A DNA stretch of 64,000 bases from Psychrobacillus sp. FSL K6-4046 (GCF_038624605.1 NZ_CP152020.1:496001-560000); one strand, 5' to 3'; positions 8,167 through 17,634 are shown, counted from the stretch's first letter. The notes: a model not told the origin generated them from the sequence alone. Numbers and translations: made by a program.

Positions 8167-9356
8167 ATTTTGAATTCTCTGAGGAGCAGGTGCTTCTACG
8201 AAAAACAGTAAGACAATTTGTTGATAACGAGATTATTCCTCACATTGCAGAGTGGGAGGCAAAAGGGGCATTTGACCCTATCATTTGGGAGAGACTTGCT
8301 AGCTTAGGATTAATGGGAGTATGTATTCCAGAGCAGTATGGCGGAAGTGGCATGGACTATAATTCTCTTGCTATAGTTTGTGAAGAGCTAGAAAGAGGAG
8401 ACACCGCTTTTCGAACGGCTGTCTCCGTTCATACAGGCTTAAACTCCATGACCATACTACAATGGGGTACTGAGGAGCAAAAGAAAAAATACCTGGAGCC
8501 TCAAGCTAAGGGAGAAAAAATCGGTGCGTTTGGACTGACTGAGCCTGGAGCAGGTTCAGATGTAGCAGCGATGTCGACAGTTGCCGTTGCAGAAGGAGAT
8601 CATTATATTTTAAATGGACAAAAAACATGGATTTCTTTATGTGATGCGGCTGATCATTTTATAGTTTTTGCTTATACGGACAAGGCTAAAAAACACCACG
8701 GGATCAGTGCATTCATTGTTGAGCGCACAATGCCGGGCTTTTCCTCTAAAGCGATTAAAGGAAAGTATGGCATAAAATCGGGGAATACCGGTGAAATTTT
8801 CTTTGAAAATATGAAAGTTCCAAAGGAAAATCTATTAGGAGAAGAAGGCGAAGGTTTTAAAATTGCTATGTCGGCTTTAGATAATGGTAGATTTACTGTA
8901 GCTGCTGGAGCAGCAGGTCTTTCACTTGCTTGTCTTGAAGCGAGTGTTAAGTATGCTAAAGAGCGTGAAACCTTTGGTAAGGAAATTGGACGGCACCAGC
9001 TTGTACAGCAAATGATCGCTAAGATGGAAGCCGGCCTTCAAATGAGTCGCCTGCTAGTTTATCGTGTTGGTGAGCTAAAGAACAAAGGAGTCCGGAATAC
9101 ACGAGAGACCTCCTTGGCAAAATGGCAAGCTTGTGATTTTGCAAATAAAGCTGCAGATGATGCGGTTCAAATCCACGGTGCTTATGGATATTCAGATGAA
9201 TACCCGGTAGCTCGTTACTTAAGGAATTCAAAGGCTCCTGTCATTTATGAAGGAACAAGAGAAATCCATACCGTTATGCAAGCGGAATATGTGCTAGGTT
9301 ATCGAGAAGATAAAAAATTGAACAAAATGCTTCCAAAATGGCCTTTTGAAGAATAA
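8163..9356 (+). CDS. Acyl-CoA dehydrogenase, probable glutaryl-CoA dehydrogenase type
   Basis: A 397-residue flavin-dependent acyl-CoA dehydrogenase with the FAD/substrate signature [21 protein letters not shown], the [10 protein letters not shown] loop, and the catalytic glutamate Glu363 in YEGTREIH. The segment FRTAVSV (Arg84) aligns with the YRSAMSV segment of glutaryl-CoA dehydrogenases, whose arginine holds the distal carboxylate of glutaryl-CoA; ordinary short-chain enzymes lack it. With the two preceding genes this suggests the route lysine to 2-aminoadipate to glutaryl-CoA to crotonyl-CoA, with the transaminase and 2-oxoadipate steps encoded elsewhere. The start is TTG overlapping the previous stop (TTGA), with GAGGTG upstream, so translation is coupled. 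General acyl-CoA dehydrogenase is certain; the glutaryl substrate is an inference. Confidence 0.85.
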   Translation: MNFEFSEEQVLLRKTVRQFVDNEIIPHIAEWEAKGAFDPIIWERLASLGLMGVCIPEQYGGSGMDYNSLAIVCEELERGDTAFRTAVSVHTGLNSMTILQWGTEEQKKKYLEPQAKGEKIGAFGLTEPGAGSDVAAMSTVAVAEGDHYILNGQKTWISLCDAADHFIVFAYTDKAKKHHGISAFIVERTMPGFSSKAIKGKYGIKSGNTGEIFFENMKVPKENLLGEEGEGFKIAMSALDNGRFTVAAGAAGLSLACLEASVKYAKERETFGKEIGRHQLVQQMIAKMEAGLQMSRLLVYRVGELKNKGVRNTRETSLAKWQACDFANKAADDAVQIHGAYGYSDEYPVARYLRNSKAPVIYEGTREIHTVMQAEYVLGYREDKKLNKMLPKWPFEE

Positions 9357-9394
9357 CAAAAAAGGGGATTAGGTTATCCTCAACAATATACTAT

Positions 9395-9433
9395 TAAGGC
9401 AGACCATTTAGTTATTTACTGGTCTGTCTTTTT
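9395..9433 (+). terminator. Terminator of the lysine operon
   Basis: AGACCA/TGGTCT stem with flanking AAGG and T run, starting 38 bases after the stop. Confidence 0.8.
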
Positions 9434-9540
9434 GATGTATATAAGTTTTAGGTTGAAACCCTCTTAATAATGAATGAAAATTAACGTTAAGATACAAGTA
9501 AGAAAAGCATAGATACAAGCTAGGTGAAGGGGGAGATTGG

Positions 9541-10317
9541 TTGAGTAATTACATAGATTTTCAGTGGAGAGTCACAAAGTACAACCCTGAATTTAGGGAT
9601 GAAAATGGTTACTATACGTTAAGGGAGGAATGGACTTGTCCTTCTGAAATCGGAAAGACCATTGACGGAAATGAATTCACTTTGAATGAATATCTCCAAG
9701 TTGAGGCTGCTTATATTGATTCAGCAATCAAGTTTATAGAGGAAACTAGCCTTGATTCATTGCGAATTTTACAGTTAGAATACACTATTTCAGAAGAAGA
9801 TACGACATCTCCTTTATACGAAAAAGAATTTGAAACACTGGTTCTTAAAGAAGATGCACTGGTAAACAAAAACGATATACGCTTAATTTGCAAAATGATT
9901 TTGAGAAATTTTATATGGTGTCAATTATATAGTAAGAACAATTTCTTTGTACATTTTGGTTGGGATTACTATATGTATATTGGGTCCAAAGTAAATTGTC
10001 TTTCCGCTATCGAGTTTGCCTCCAACAATGGATTGTTTGTTGAACAATGTGCGTCACCATATTATTTCTCTGAAGAAGAGACTACAAGGCAAATTCAATG
10101 GAGTGAGATTGGGGATGAAACGAAAATAATTGTCGGTGAAGAGGAACTTAAAAATGTTCCACTAAATGAGTATCAGAGGATTTTCGATTTGACCCAAGAA
10201 CATCCAGTGATTGGCTCTTTTAGTGTAAATAAAAATCAAATAAATTTCTTCCAACCATTTTTGAAGCATAGGATGGATTTTGATAAATATGAGTATAGTT
10301 TTTGGGGCGGATATTAA
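9541..10317 (+). CDS. Hypothetical protein, 258 aa
   Basis: I do not recognise the family. The start is TTG with GGGGGAG 7 bases upstream. The protein is soluble, acidic and rich in aromatic residues (RNFIWCQLYSKNNFFVHFGWDYYMYIG in the middle and a C-terminal YEYSFWGGY). No signal peptide, membrane helix, nucleotide-binding motif or metal motif is visible. The look, size and single-gene setting resemble immunity or antitoxin-like proteins of Bacillus that accompany polymorphic toxins, but no toxin gene is adjacent, so this is only an impression. The gene stands alone between the lysine operon terminator and a GC-rich intergenic repeat. Codon use resembles the rest of the window. Confidence 0.7.
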   Translation: MSNYIDFQWRVTKYNPEFRDENGYYTLREEWTCPSEIGKTIDGNEFTLNEYLQVEAAYIDSAIKFIEETSLDSLRILQLEYTISEEDTTSPLYEKEFETLVLKEDALVNKNDIRLICKMILRNFIWCQLYSKNNFFVHFGWDYYMYIGSKVNCLSAIEFASNNGLFVEQCASPYYFSEEETTRQIQWSEIGDETKIIVGEEELKNVPLNEYQRIFDLTQEHPVIGSFSVNKNQINFFQPFLKHRMDFDKYEYSFWGGY

Positions 10318-10419
10318 GAAGATTTTGGGACAAAAATCTCCTCCAAATAATAAACCTTGAAAATTTTACAATCTGGTAAAGTTTTTGAGGCTTCTATTTA
10401 AATTCCTGAAGTTGTTTTC

Positions 10420-10535
10420 CGTTCCAGCGGACGCTTTCCGGGGGCACGGCTTCAATCTCCTCGTCGCTTTGCTCCTGCGGGGCTTTTGCGCTCGCTTGTT
10501 CCCCCAGGAGTCGCCGCTTCCATTTCAAACAACAA
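10420..10535. repeat. GC-rich foldback intergenic repeat, copy 1
   Basis: A block much richer in G+C than its surroundings (GGACGCTTTCCGGGGGCACG ... CCCCCAGGAGTCGCC). Its arms are imperfectly complementary, and a reverse-oriented relative lies at 15384-15511, with further relatives at 17171-17304 and around the IS element. It occupies the gap between the hypothetical gene and the GNAT gene; the rest of that gap (10536-10699) shows nothing I can name. Confidence 0.65.
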
Positions 10536-10699
10536 ATAGATTAGTTCAATAAGAAAAAAAGCTACCTAAGCAGCTCAACGATCTTTCATTAAAGTACCAG
10601 TCAGTTGAAGAAGGATTTGCACTCTCTGGAGTAACATTGTACCTATACAGAAAAACAAGACACCATAATAAAATGATGACTCTTATTCAGTGATTAATC

Positions 10700-11203
10700 T
10701 CAGACAAATCTCCAAAAGTATAATTCATCTGTTTCTTTATACATTTTCGCCCCTGATTTTTCTAAAACCCTGTGTGATGGAATATTATCTTTATCTGTAT
10801 CAGCAATAACAAACATAACATCGGGCTGATTTAACAACCAGTTTTTCAAATTATTAATGGTTTCCGTCATATAGCCGTTACCTTGAAATTCAGGGAGAGT
10901 ATAGTAACCTATTACTACTTCACCATTTTCATTAGGAAGACCTTTTATCATTATTCCTCCAACACTACAGTTTTTGTCTTTCGACACGATTAACCAATTG
11001 GTATACCATACATAATTTTCCTCATCACCTAACAACTTTGAAAGTCTTATTTCCATAGCTTGTTTAAGTTCTGGACTAAGAAATCTGTCTGAATCGTTTA
11101 AAGATAACCTTAGTTCCATTTTCTGTGGATTATCAATTAGTAATCTTAGATTTTCTGCACTTAGTGGAATTAATCTTAATCTTTCTGTGTCTAATTCAAT
11201 CAT
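10700..11203 (-). CDS. GNAT-family N-acetyltransferase (RimJ/RimL-like)
   Basis: A 167-residue acetyltransferase of the Acetyltransf_3 type. The opening ELDTERLRLIPLSAENLRLL is the typical first strand and helix of RimJ/RimL relatives; the acetyl-CoA binding region is IGYYTLPEFQGNGYMTETI (motif A, Q-G-N-G-Y) and the C-terminal part has the usual NIPSHRVLEKSGAKMYKE. It transfers acetyl from acetyl-CoA to an amine, possibly a protein N-terminus or a small molecule; the sequence does not tell which. GATAGGAG precedes the ATG at 11203. Single-gene unit. Confidence 0.85.
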   Translation of the reverse strand: MIELDTERLRLIPLSAENLRLLIDNPQKMELRLSLNDSDRFLSPELKQAMEIRLSKLLGDEENYVWYTNWLIVSKDKNCSVGGIMIKGLPNENGEVVIGYYTLPEFQGNGYMTETINNLKNWLLNQPDVMFVIADTDKDNIPSHRVLEKSGAKMYKETDELYFWRFV

Positions 11204-11596
11204 TATTACACTCCTATCATAATTTTGTACGTCATTTTATAGACAGACACAAATTTTAAAATAGGTATATATTATTGGCAGCTACTCCCGTTACATTTAA
11301 TCCAAAGTAAAGGATGCATCAAACTTTGCAATCCGATATTAAATGGTTCCTAAAGTTTATCATTCGAGATATCTCATGTAAATCATTCCATTAATAGAAT
11401 AATTATTTTATACAGAATATTTTTTATGAAAATAAAAAACATGAAATCAATTTGTCGATTTCACGTTTTCTAATTATTCTCTAGTTATGTCCCAGCATCA
11501 TTTGCGTCTATATTATTGCGTTTTTCTAAAGAAGGAGACCCCCCTTTATGAGAAGGGTTCTCTTTCATATTTCAGGGAATGTATAATAAAATTTAT
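11204..11596. other. Intergenic gap with one hairpin, otherwise featureless
   Basis: A 393-base gap between the GNAT start and the end of the AtoE-type gene. Apart from the hairpin at 11434-11470 and a weak G/C stem at 11531-11566, I see no gene, repeat or known RNA. Confidence 0.5.
11434..11470 (-). terminator. Terminator-like hairpin downstream of the AtoE-type gene
   Basis: AAAAC-A-TGAAATC pairs with GATTTCA-C-GTTTT across 8 bases. T-rich on the minus-strand exit side. Confidence 0.5.
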
Positions 11597-12913
11597 TTAG
11601 AAAAAGAACAAGCCGATACTAATAATGACACCACTTAATAACAAAACGAATACACAGTAGCCCATGATATCTTTTGCCTTTAGACCTGCGATAGCAAGTG
11701 CTGGCAATGCCCAGAAAGGTTGAATCATGTTCGTCCAAGCATCTCCCCATGCAATAGCCATAGCTGTTTTTGCATAACTCAGATTAAGTGCAGATGCAGC
11801 TTCCAACATAATTGGTGCCTGCACAGTCCATTGTCCTCCACCAGAAGGAATAAAGAAGTTAACTATCCCTGCAGCATAAAAAGTAAACAAATAGAACGTG
11901 TGCTCATTCGATATACTAATAAATGCCTCAGAAACAACTCCAGCTAAACCAGAAGCAACCATCATGCCCATGATCCCTGCATAAAAAGGAAATTGAATAA
12001 CAATGTCCCCAACTGTACTAGCAGCATTTTTAACAGCTATTAAAAAGTTTTTTGGTGTGCCGTGACAGATAATGCCAAGTGTTACGAAGATCAAGTTAAC
12101 GATATTTAAGTTTAAGTCAAAACCTTTTGTTACAAAGTGGTTAACTAAATAAACTAAACCAAGTAGTCCGATTAAACCGGTCAAGATATAGCTTCCTTCC
12201 AGTCTTTGCGCAGGAGTAGGCTTTTCAATTGATTTTTCCTCAACCTTTTCCTCTTCTAACAAAGCTGGGTCTATCGAGAAAGTATCCTCCTTACTTGGCA
12301 TCATCCATCTGTTTAAAAGAGGTACGGAGATAAATAGTGCAATAACAATAATTAAATTGTACGGTGTAAATAATGTTTCAGAAGTTGGAACGACTCCCAT
12401 GATATCAGCAAATGGATGTCCCTCGGTTGCAATAGAAAGTGGTATCGAACCTGCGAGGCCACCATGCCATATGATAAACCCTGAATAAGCACTAGCAATT
12501 AATAGGCGGTAATCTACATTTTTAACCTGCTTGGCAATTTCCTTTGCAAAAAGAGCACCAATTACTAAACCAAAACCCCAGTTAATCCAGCATCCGATTA
12601 AAGAAACAACGGAAACTAATAGAATAGCTGAACCAGGTGTCTTAGCTATTCCTGCTAAGGAACTTAATACTTTTTTAAAAAACGGGCTGCTTGCTAATAC
12701 ATGACCTGCCAAGAGAACAACAACCATTTGCATAGTGAACGATAGTAAACCCCAAAAACCATCTCCCCAGTAGGTTGCCATTTCCAATGGTGTGGAATCA
12801 GTTAAGAACACCCCTAGTAAAAATACAAGTAGAGTAAGTATTGCAACAAATATGTATGGATCAGGTAAGAATCTGACCATTAAAGTGTTTGAAAATCTTG
12901 TTAACGCTTTCAA
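11597..12913 (-). CDS. atoE: Short-chain fatty acid transporter, AtoE family
   Basis: A 438-residue multi-pass membrane protein matching the AtoE/TIGR00366 family: N-terminal RFLPDPYIFVAILTLLVFLLG, the WGDGFWGLLSFTMQM segment, SLIGCWINWGFGLVIGALFAKEI, HGGLAGSIPL, and the strongly conserved FFIPSGGGQWTVQAPIMLEAA and AWGDAWTNMIQPFWALPAL near the C-terminus. About 11-12 membrane helices are expected. AtoE imports short-chain fatty acids such as acetoacetate or butyrate. The start is TTG with GGGGGAAATAAA upstream. It is a single gene with no ato catabolic genes alongside, so the real substrate is open. Confidence 0.9.
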   Translation of the reverse strand: MKALTRFSNTLMVRFLPDPYIFVAILTLLVFLLGVFLTDSTPLEMATYWGDGFWGLLSFTMQMVVVLLAGHVLASSPFFKKVLSSLAGIAKTPGSAILLVSVVSLIGCWINWGFGLVIGALFAKEIAKQVKNVDYRLLIASAYSGFIIWHGGLAGSIPLSIATEGHPFADIMGVVPTSETLFTPYNLIIVIALFISVPLLNRWMMPSKEDTFSIDPALLEEEKVEEKSIEKPTPAQRLEGSYILTGLIGLLGLVYLVNHFVTKGFDLNLNIVNLIFVTLGIICHGTPKNFLIAVKNAASTVGDIVIQFPFYAGIMGMMVASGLAGVVSEAFISISNEHTFYLFTFYAAGIVNFFIPSGGGQWTVQAPIMLEAASALNLSYAKTAMAIAWGDAWTNMIQPFWALPALAIAGLKAKDIMGYCVFVLLLSGVIISIGLFFF

Positions 12914-13089
12914 TTTATTTCCCCCTTTGTTTTTTTACATCCCCTATTAATCTATGTTATAGGAAAGAGAGAAAATTCTCTATATTTTAATTAACATTTT
13001 TCGACAAAAAATACTAAAACATGACCTGTAACTAATAACCAGAAAAACGGTCTAATATATTAATTAATGTAAAAGAAAGGAAGTTGAAA

Positions 13090-15192
13090 ATGAGAAAGTG
13101 GATCGTGACATTTATAGCTATTGCCCTTTGTCTAACAGCGGGTTCGGCTTGGGTTTATTTTTCCAATCAAAAAGTATTGGCACAAAGCTTTGTGTTATCC
13201 AATCAGGTTTTTAGAGCAGAATTTTCAAAGGGTGTAAGTAAAGATGTATTGGAAAAAGGAGAGGTGTATGTAACCGATGATAAGAATGCTAGGATAGAGG
13301 CAGACTTTCAGCTGAAAAACAATGGGAAGTCCCTTGAAATATCCGGACTATCAAACGGAAAGTATACACTCCATGTCGATGAAAAGTTTAGTCTAGGAAA
13401 AGGCAAATACACATTTGAGGTGCAAGAAAGCCTCCCAGTGGTACAGTCTCGAGGAGAGCTAGAGAATTATTTTAAGCTGGTTATGAGTACAAGAGAAAAT
13501 GTAGTCACGGAAGAAACCATGGAAATGTCTGTAGCAGAAGACAAATCTAGTGGAGCTGCAGACTACTCCACGACTAATAACCAGGTAAAAGGAGTGGAAG
13601 AGGCGGATATTGTTCAGACAAACGGTTCCCATGTGTTTGTAATTAGTGAGAACAAAGTTGTTATAAATAATATTGAAAATCCTTCTAATATGAAGCAAGA
13701 AAGTAAAATCCAATTTACAGAATCCTTTTATCCAAGTCAGCTATTATTAAAAGAAGAACTGTTATTAGTGATTGGACAAAAGAACATGTACCATACATTG
13801 GAAGCTACAGATTCGGCACCACGAATAGAGCCTGATTGGGAAAGTATGACAGGGGTTTTTCTTTATGATATTTCTAATCCTAAAGCTCCTAAGCTGATCA
13901 GGGAGCTAGCCTCTGAGGGATATACGAATGGGGTTCGTTTAAAGGGAAATATGCTTTATATCGTTTCTACTATTATGCCTAGATATTGGGCGATGGAAGA
14001 AAATGATGATATGGAGTTAAGACCATTTACGTATGATTCAAAGACTGACAAAGAAGCTCAACCGTTGGATTATGAGCACATATCGATATTACCTGATTCA
14101 TTGGATGGTAACTACACCGTTATTACAGCTCTAAACATTTCGGAACCATTAGTGAACGAGGTTAAAACAAGGAGCTTTCTTGGAGGTAGCCAGGAATTAT
14201 ATATGTCCACGGAAAGCCTGTTTCTAACTTCTGCCATTTATAAGAATGACGAGGCTACTACTATGAGTAAAAGGTTATGGGGACCAGGGCAATTGGATAC
14301 AATGGTATATAAATTTTCGATTAAAGATACGATAGTTGATTTTGTAGGATCTGCTACGTTAACCGGAACAATTCTTAACCAATTTTCGATGGATGAGCAT
14401 AACGGTTACTTTAGAACAGTTACCACGACAGGAAACCTTTGGGATCAAAATAATCCCTCCGAGAATAATCTATTCATTTTAGATGAAACAATGAACATGG
14501 TAGGGTCTATTACAGGATTAGCAAAGGAAGAAAGAATTTATTCGGCAAGGTTTATGGGGGACAAAGCATACATGGTGACATTTAGAGAAACGGACCCATT
14601 GTTTGTGATTGATGTTGCCAATCCTACTAACCCAAAAGTGCTAGGTGAATTAAAGATTCCTGGGTTTAGTAATTATTTACACCCTCTAGGGGAAAAGCAT
14701 TTAATCGGCTTTGGTTACGAAACTTCATCTATAGTACCTGTTGGTAGTAAGGTGCCTATTATACAAACGGAAGGTATGAAAATCTCTTTATTTGATGTTA
14801 GTGACTTTGATAGCCCTAAGGAAGTAGATACAGAGGTGATTGGAGGACAAGGAACTTATTCTCCTATTCAATATGATCACCATGCCTTGTTCCAACATAA
14901 TGAAAAGAATCTCTATGGTTTCCCAGTGACTATTTATGAAAAAGAAGAAGGTCAGGAATATAGTAGCTATAAACAGGATGGGGCATTCATCTATGAAATA
15001 ACACCAGAGAAAGGAATAACTCTGCAGGCAAGCTTGCTTAACAAAGAGAGCCAAGGCCAGCAATATGAGGAATGGGGGACCATGATTCATAGAGTTATTT
15101 ACGCGAACAACTTCATCTATACAATTGGGATGAAGGAAATGAAAAGCTATCAAATGGATACATTCAAAGAAACGGGTGTTCTTTCCTACTAA
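13090..15192 (+). CDS. Secreted or membrane-anchored beta-propeller domain protein
   Basis: The 700-residue product starts with a membrane helix or uncleaved signal (RKWIVTFIAIALCLTAGSAWVYF). Residues of about 100-125 and onwards contain VKGVEEADIVQTNGSHVFVI, the hallmark of the Beta_propel family (PF09826), followed by repeated strands such as GVFLYDISNPKAPKLIREL and PLFVIDVANPTNPKVLGEL (blade-like repeats) and HPLGEKHLIGFGYE. The N-terminal 80 residues outside the membrane have an Ig-like feel. Function is unknown; such proteins are exported and probably bind envelope components. I chose ATG 13090 over TTG 13084 because AAAGGAAG then sits 8 bases away. It is a single gene. Confidence 0.85.
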   Translation: MRKWIVTFIAIALCLTAGSAWVYFSNQKVLAQSFVLSNQVFRAEFSKGVSKDVLEKGEVYVTDDKNARIEADFQLKNNGKSLEISGLSNGKYTLHVDEKFSLGKGKYTFEVQESLPVVQSRGELENYFKLVMSTRENVVTEETMEMSVAEDKSSGAADYSTTNNQVKGVEEADIVQTNGSHVFVISENKVVINNIENPSNMKQESKIQFTESFYPSQLLLKEELLLVIGQKNMYHTLEATDSAPRIEPDWESMTGVFLYDISNPKAPKLIRELASEGYTNGVRLKGNMLYIVSTIMPRYWAMEENDDMELRPFTYDSKTDKEAQPLDYEHISILPDSLDGNYTVITALNISEPLVNEVKTRSFLGGSQELYMSTESLFLTSAIYKNDEATTMSKRLWGPGQLDTMVYKFSIKDTIVDFVGSATLTGTILNQFSMDEHNGYFRTVTTTGNLWDQNNPSENNLFILDETMNMVGSITGLAKEERIYSARFMGDKAYMVTFRETDPLFVIDVANPTNPKVLGELKIPGFSNYLHPLGEKHLIGFGYETSSIVPVGSKVPIIQTEGMKISLFDVSDFDSPKEVDTEVIGGQGTYSPIQYDHHALFQHNEKNLYGFPVTIYEKEEGQEYSSYKQDGAFIYEITPEKGITLQASLLNKESQGQQYEEWGTMIHRVIYANNFIYTIGMKEMKSYQMDTFKETGVLSY

Positions 15193-15383
15193 ATCTTTTA
15201 TAAATTTTCAGAAGGTGGCTCCTTCATAAAATAACATAATTTATGGAAGCAAAAGTAAGCAATGCTTGCATTTATAGTTGTTCGATCAAGTTCATTGAAT
15301 TGTTTTTTATTCACAATGGTCGCATCGCCTCGGAGTATTATGAAATTCAAAAGTGCATTTCTTCTTTAGAGCCGATACAAGTC

Positions 15384-15511
15384 GGATTGGAGCGGAAGGC
15401 GCGAAGACTCCCACGGGAACAGCGCGAGCCGAAGCACCAGGACTGAGCGAAGCGGGGGAGAAGGCTGAGGCCGTGCCCGTGGAAAGCGAAGCTCTTGTAG
15501 TGGAAATTGGC
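15384..15511. repeat. GC-rich foldback intergenic repeat, copy 2
   Basis: A GC-rich block (GGATTGGAGCGGAAGGCGCG ... GTGCCCGTGGAAAGCG) in the 578-base gap before the ThrE-type operon. Its reverse complement lines up with the copy at 10420-10535. Small ORFs crossing it are composition artefacts. The remaining gap sequence (15193-15383, 15512-15770) holds no gene I can support. Confidence 0.65.
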
Positions 15512-15770
15512 TAATTCTTGGGTATATATGTAAATAAAAAAGACGGAAGACAATATCAAATTTCTTTGAGTTTGTATAGGTTTTGAAGTGTTAGGTCGAC
15601 ATTAGTCAATCTAACGCTTTTTTCTATTTAGGAAACTAAGTAAGTCACCAATTAAAAGAAGAGGCTACTTTATGAAAATAACACAGGTAAATGTTATATT
15701 AGATTAAACATTTCTTAAAAGGGAAATTATATATACAATGATATATGAAGAAAAAGGAAGGTGAGCGGCA

Positions 15771-16514
15771 TTGAACACGGATTATGAGCTAGCGGTAGAG
15801 TGCTGTTTACTTGCAGGCAAATTGATGATGGAAAGTGGGGCAGAGACATATCGAGCAGAGGATACGATGGACCGAATGGCCTTATCGCAGCATTTAACCC
15901 AATCCCAAAGTTTCGTTACCCCAACTGGAATCCTCTTTAGTGGAAAAGACAATCTTCCAACGCGATTAGTTAGAGTGAATAATAGAACAACAGATTTGGA
16001 AAAGATTGCTCTCGTAAATGCCGTTTCTCGTAAATTGGCCACGGCAGAAATAAGCTTAGAAGAAGCGCATAAAGAATTAAAAAGAATAGATGAAGAACAT
16101 AAAATGATTGCTTTTTGGATTCGTATAGCAGCGTCTGCTGTTGCATCAGGTGCGTTTCTATGGTTATTTGGTGCGTCATTAATAGATGTACCACACGCCA
16201 TGCTTGCTGGTGGAATAGGCTTTGCTGTTGCTGATTTACTGGAGAGAAAAACAAGAGTGAAATTCTTTGCCGAATTTTTTGCTGCACTTATCATTAGTAT
16301 GATTGCCACACTTTCCGTTCGGTATGGATATGGCGTTGAAATTGACAAAATTATTATTGGCTCGGTAATGCCTCTAGTTCCAGGTTTGCTTATAACAAAC
16401 GCAGTCAGAGACTTAATGGCAGGGCATTTTATGTCGGGACTATCCAAGGGAGCAGAAGCTTTTCTAACTGCTTTCGCTATTGGAGCAGGAGTGGCGTTTA
16501 TATTATCGTTATAA
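15771..16514 (+). CDS. Threonine/serine exporter family protein, large (ThrE N-terminal/YjjP-like) subunit
   Basis: A 247-residue protein of the DUF1212/ThrE_N type. The cytoplasmic N-terminal half (about 1-110) has LLAGKLMMESGAETYRAEDTM and FVTPTGI, typical of this family; the C-terminal half has about five helices (IAASAVASGAFLWLFGA, MLAGGIGFAVADLL, FFAEFFAALIISMIATL, IIIGSVMPLVPGLLITNAVRD, AFLTAFAIGAGVAFIL) including the conserved MPLVPGLLITNAVRDLMAGH. The start is TTG with GGAAGGTGAG upstream. The following gene, 12 bases downstream, encodes the matching small subunit; the pair corresponds to the two halves of single-chain ThrE. Export of threonine or serine is known only for some relatives. 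Confidence 0.88.
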   Translation: MNTDYELAVECCLLAGKLMMESGAETYRAEDTMDRMALSQHLTQSQSFVTPTGILFSGKDNLPTRLVRVNNRTTDLEKIALVNAVSRKLATAEISLEEAHKELKRIDEEHKMIAFWIRIAASAVASGAFLWLFGASLIDVPHAMLAGGIGFAVADLLERKTRVKFFAEFFAALIISMIATLSVRYGYGVEIDKIIIGSVMPLVPGLLITNAVRDLMAGHFMSGLSKGAEAFLTAFAIGAGVAFILSL

Positions 16515-16526
16515 GGAGGAATCGAG

Positions 16527-16982
16527 ATGACTTTTGTTCTACAAGGTATCATAAGCTTTATTGCTGCTGCTGCATTTGGGGTGATTTTTAATGCACCGAA
16601 AAAATCCCTCATCTACTGTGGATTAGTTGGTATGGTTGGTTGGCTTGTATTCTCCATGATGAGATATTACAACGATGATCCCATTGTGTCTACCTTTGCG
16701 GGTGCATTCTCTATTGCATTTGTTGCTCATATAATGGCAAAGAAATTTAAAATGCCAATGATTATATTTAGTGTTGCGGGTATTATACCGCTTGTTCCAG
16801 GTGGTTCTGCTTATAATGCAATGAGAAATGTAGTCGAGGAGGATTATGGAACAGCAGTAGAATACGCTGCGCTTGCCTTAATGATTTCCGGAGCGGTTGC
16901 AATGGGGCTTGTGTTCGCTGAAATCATAACGCAGATATGGCTACAGACTTTGAGGAAGAAGAAGCCTATGCTGAACAAGTAA
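16527..16982 (+). CDS. Threonine/serine exporter family protein, small (ThrE C-terminal/YjjB-like) subunit
   Basis: A 151-residue DUF3815/ThrE_2 protein with four to five membrane helices and the conserved IIPLVPGGSAYNAMRNVVEEDYG segment that mirrors the MPLVPGLL motif of its partner. AAGGAGG lies 9 bases upstream of the ATG. It is encoded directly after the large subunit and presumably forms a two-component exporter with it. No terminator immediately follows the stop; the next strong one lies at 17371-17410 beyond a repeat. Confidence 0.88.
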   Translation: MTFVLQGIISFIAAAAFGVIFNAPKKSLIYCGLVGMVGWLVFSMMRYYNDDPIVSTFAGAFSIAFVAHIMAKKFKMPMIIFSVAGIIPLVPGGSAYNAMRNVVEEDYGTAVEYAALALMISGAVAMGLVFAEIITQIWLQTLRKKKPMLNK

Positions 16983-17084
16983 TTCCTGCTCATTTTGTGA
17001 GGGAGCAGTTAATCCTAATTATTTTTAACTTTGTTAATGTTTATTGGTTAATTTTGTTTAAAAAATCTTGTAAATATGAAATGG

Positions 17085-17342
17085 GATGGAGTTAGTTTTC
17101 CTGCTTTTTTTATGTGAGTTAACTTCATAACTAAAGTTTTTTGGATGGAATAAATGTGTTCTCCGTTTATTGATTGGAACGACAGACGGCGATTCCAGTG
17201 GAATGAGGGAGACAGATAAGACATCAAAACCAAGCGTTAGCAATGGGTGATGGCTTATCGCTCACCCGTGAAAAGCGTCCGACTGGCACGGAAATCAATT
17301 CTATTTTCAGATTTTCAGATTTCTTTGCATCATAAATCAACC
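17085..17342 (+). repeat. Intergenic repeat, family A copy 1 (same direction as the IS-split copy)
   Basis: A block of about 250 bases with a GC-rich core at 17171-17304 (ATTGGAACGACAGACGGCGA ... AAGCGTCCGACTGGCACGGA). A second copy at 17515-17634 plus 19242-19374 shares the core, the 5' lead-in (GGAGTTAGTTTTCC versus GGAGTCAGTTTTCC) and the tail (ATCATAAATCAACC versus ATCCTAAATCAACC). The core also resembles copy 2 at 15384. The short ORFs here run through both strands and frames and are not genes. Confidence 0.75.
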
Positions 17343-17370
17343 TAGCAGTATTTCTTTAGGTAGGTTCCAT

Positions 17371-17410
17371 AAAGCAGCTCCCGAAATTATATATTTGGGA
17401 GCTGCTTTTT
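17371..17410 (+). terminator. Strong intrinsic terminator between the two repeats
   Basis: A 12-bp stem, AAAGCAGCTCCC (17371-17382) with GGGAGCTGCTTT (17397-17408), then T residues. It probably ends read-through from the ThrE-type operon. Confidence 0.8.
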
Positions 17411-17514
17411 TATAAAGAATTGTTAAAGTTATTGGTTGATTTTGGCTAGACATTGCGTTTTTATACTGACTGTACAATTTAAATGGCTATTTAGAACATA
17501 AATAGATTATAGGG

Positions 17515-17634
17515 TGTGGTTGGAGTCAGTTTTCCGGTATTATTTATGCGAGTATTTTATAAATAGAGGTTATTGAAATACAGCCCTACTCCATTTATTG
17601 ATTGGAGCGCCAGACGGCGACTCCTGTGGGATGA
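17515..17634 (+). repeat. Intergenic repeat, family A copy 2, left part (interrupted by the IS)
   Basis: Same sequence class as 17085-17342. It breaks off at ...CTCCTGTGGGATGA, exactly where the IS begins, and resumes at 19231. The last 11 bases are the target-site duplication. Confidence 0.8.
17624..17634. repeat. Target-site duplication, left copy
   Basis: CTGTGGGATGA, repeated at 19231-19241. Eleven bases fits IS4-family insertion. Confidence 0.9.

Noticed and set aside
15243-15559. ORFs on both strands of the gap before the ThrE-type genes
   Set aside because: They cross the GC-rich repeat, whose composition removes stops.
15782-16612. 276-codon minus-strand ORF across the exporter genes
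   Set aside because: Shadow of two overlapping transmembrane genes; no ribosome site and low-complexity composition.
17048-17243. Two overlapping minus-strand ORFs
   Set aside because: They lie in the intergenic repeat in two different frames at once and have no ribosome sites.
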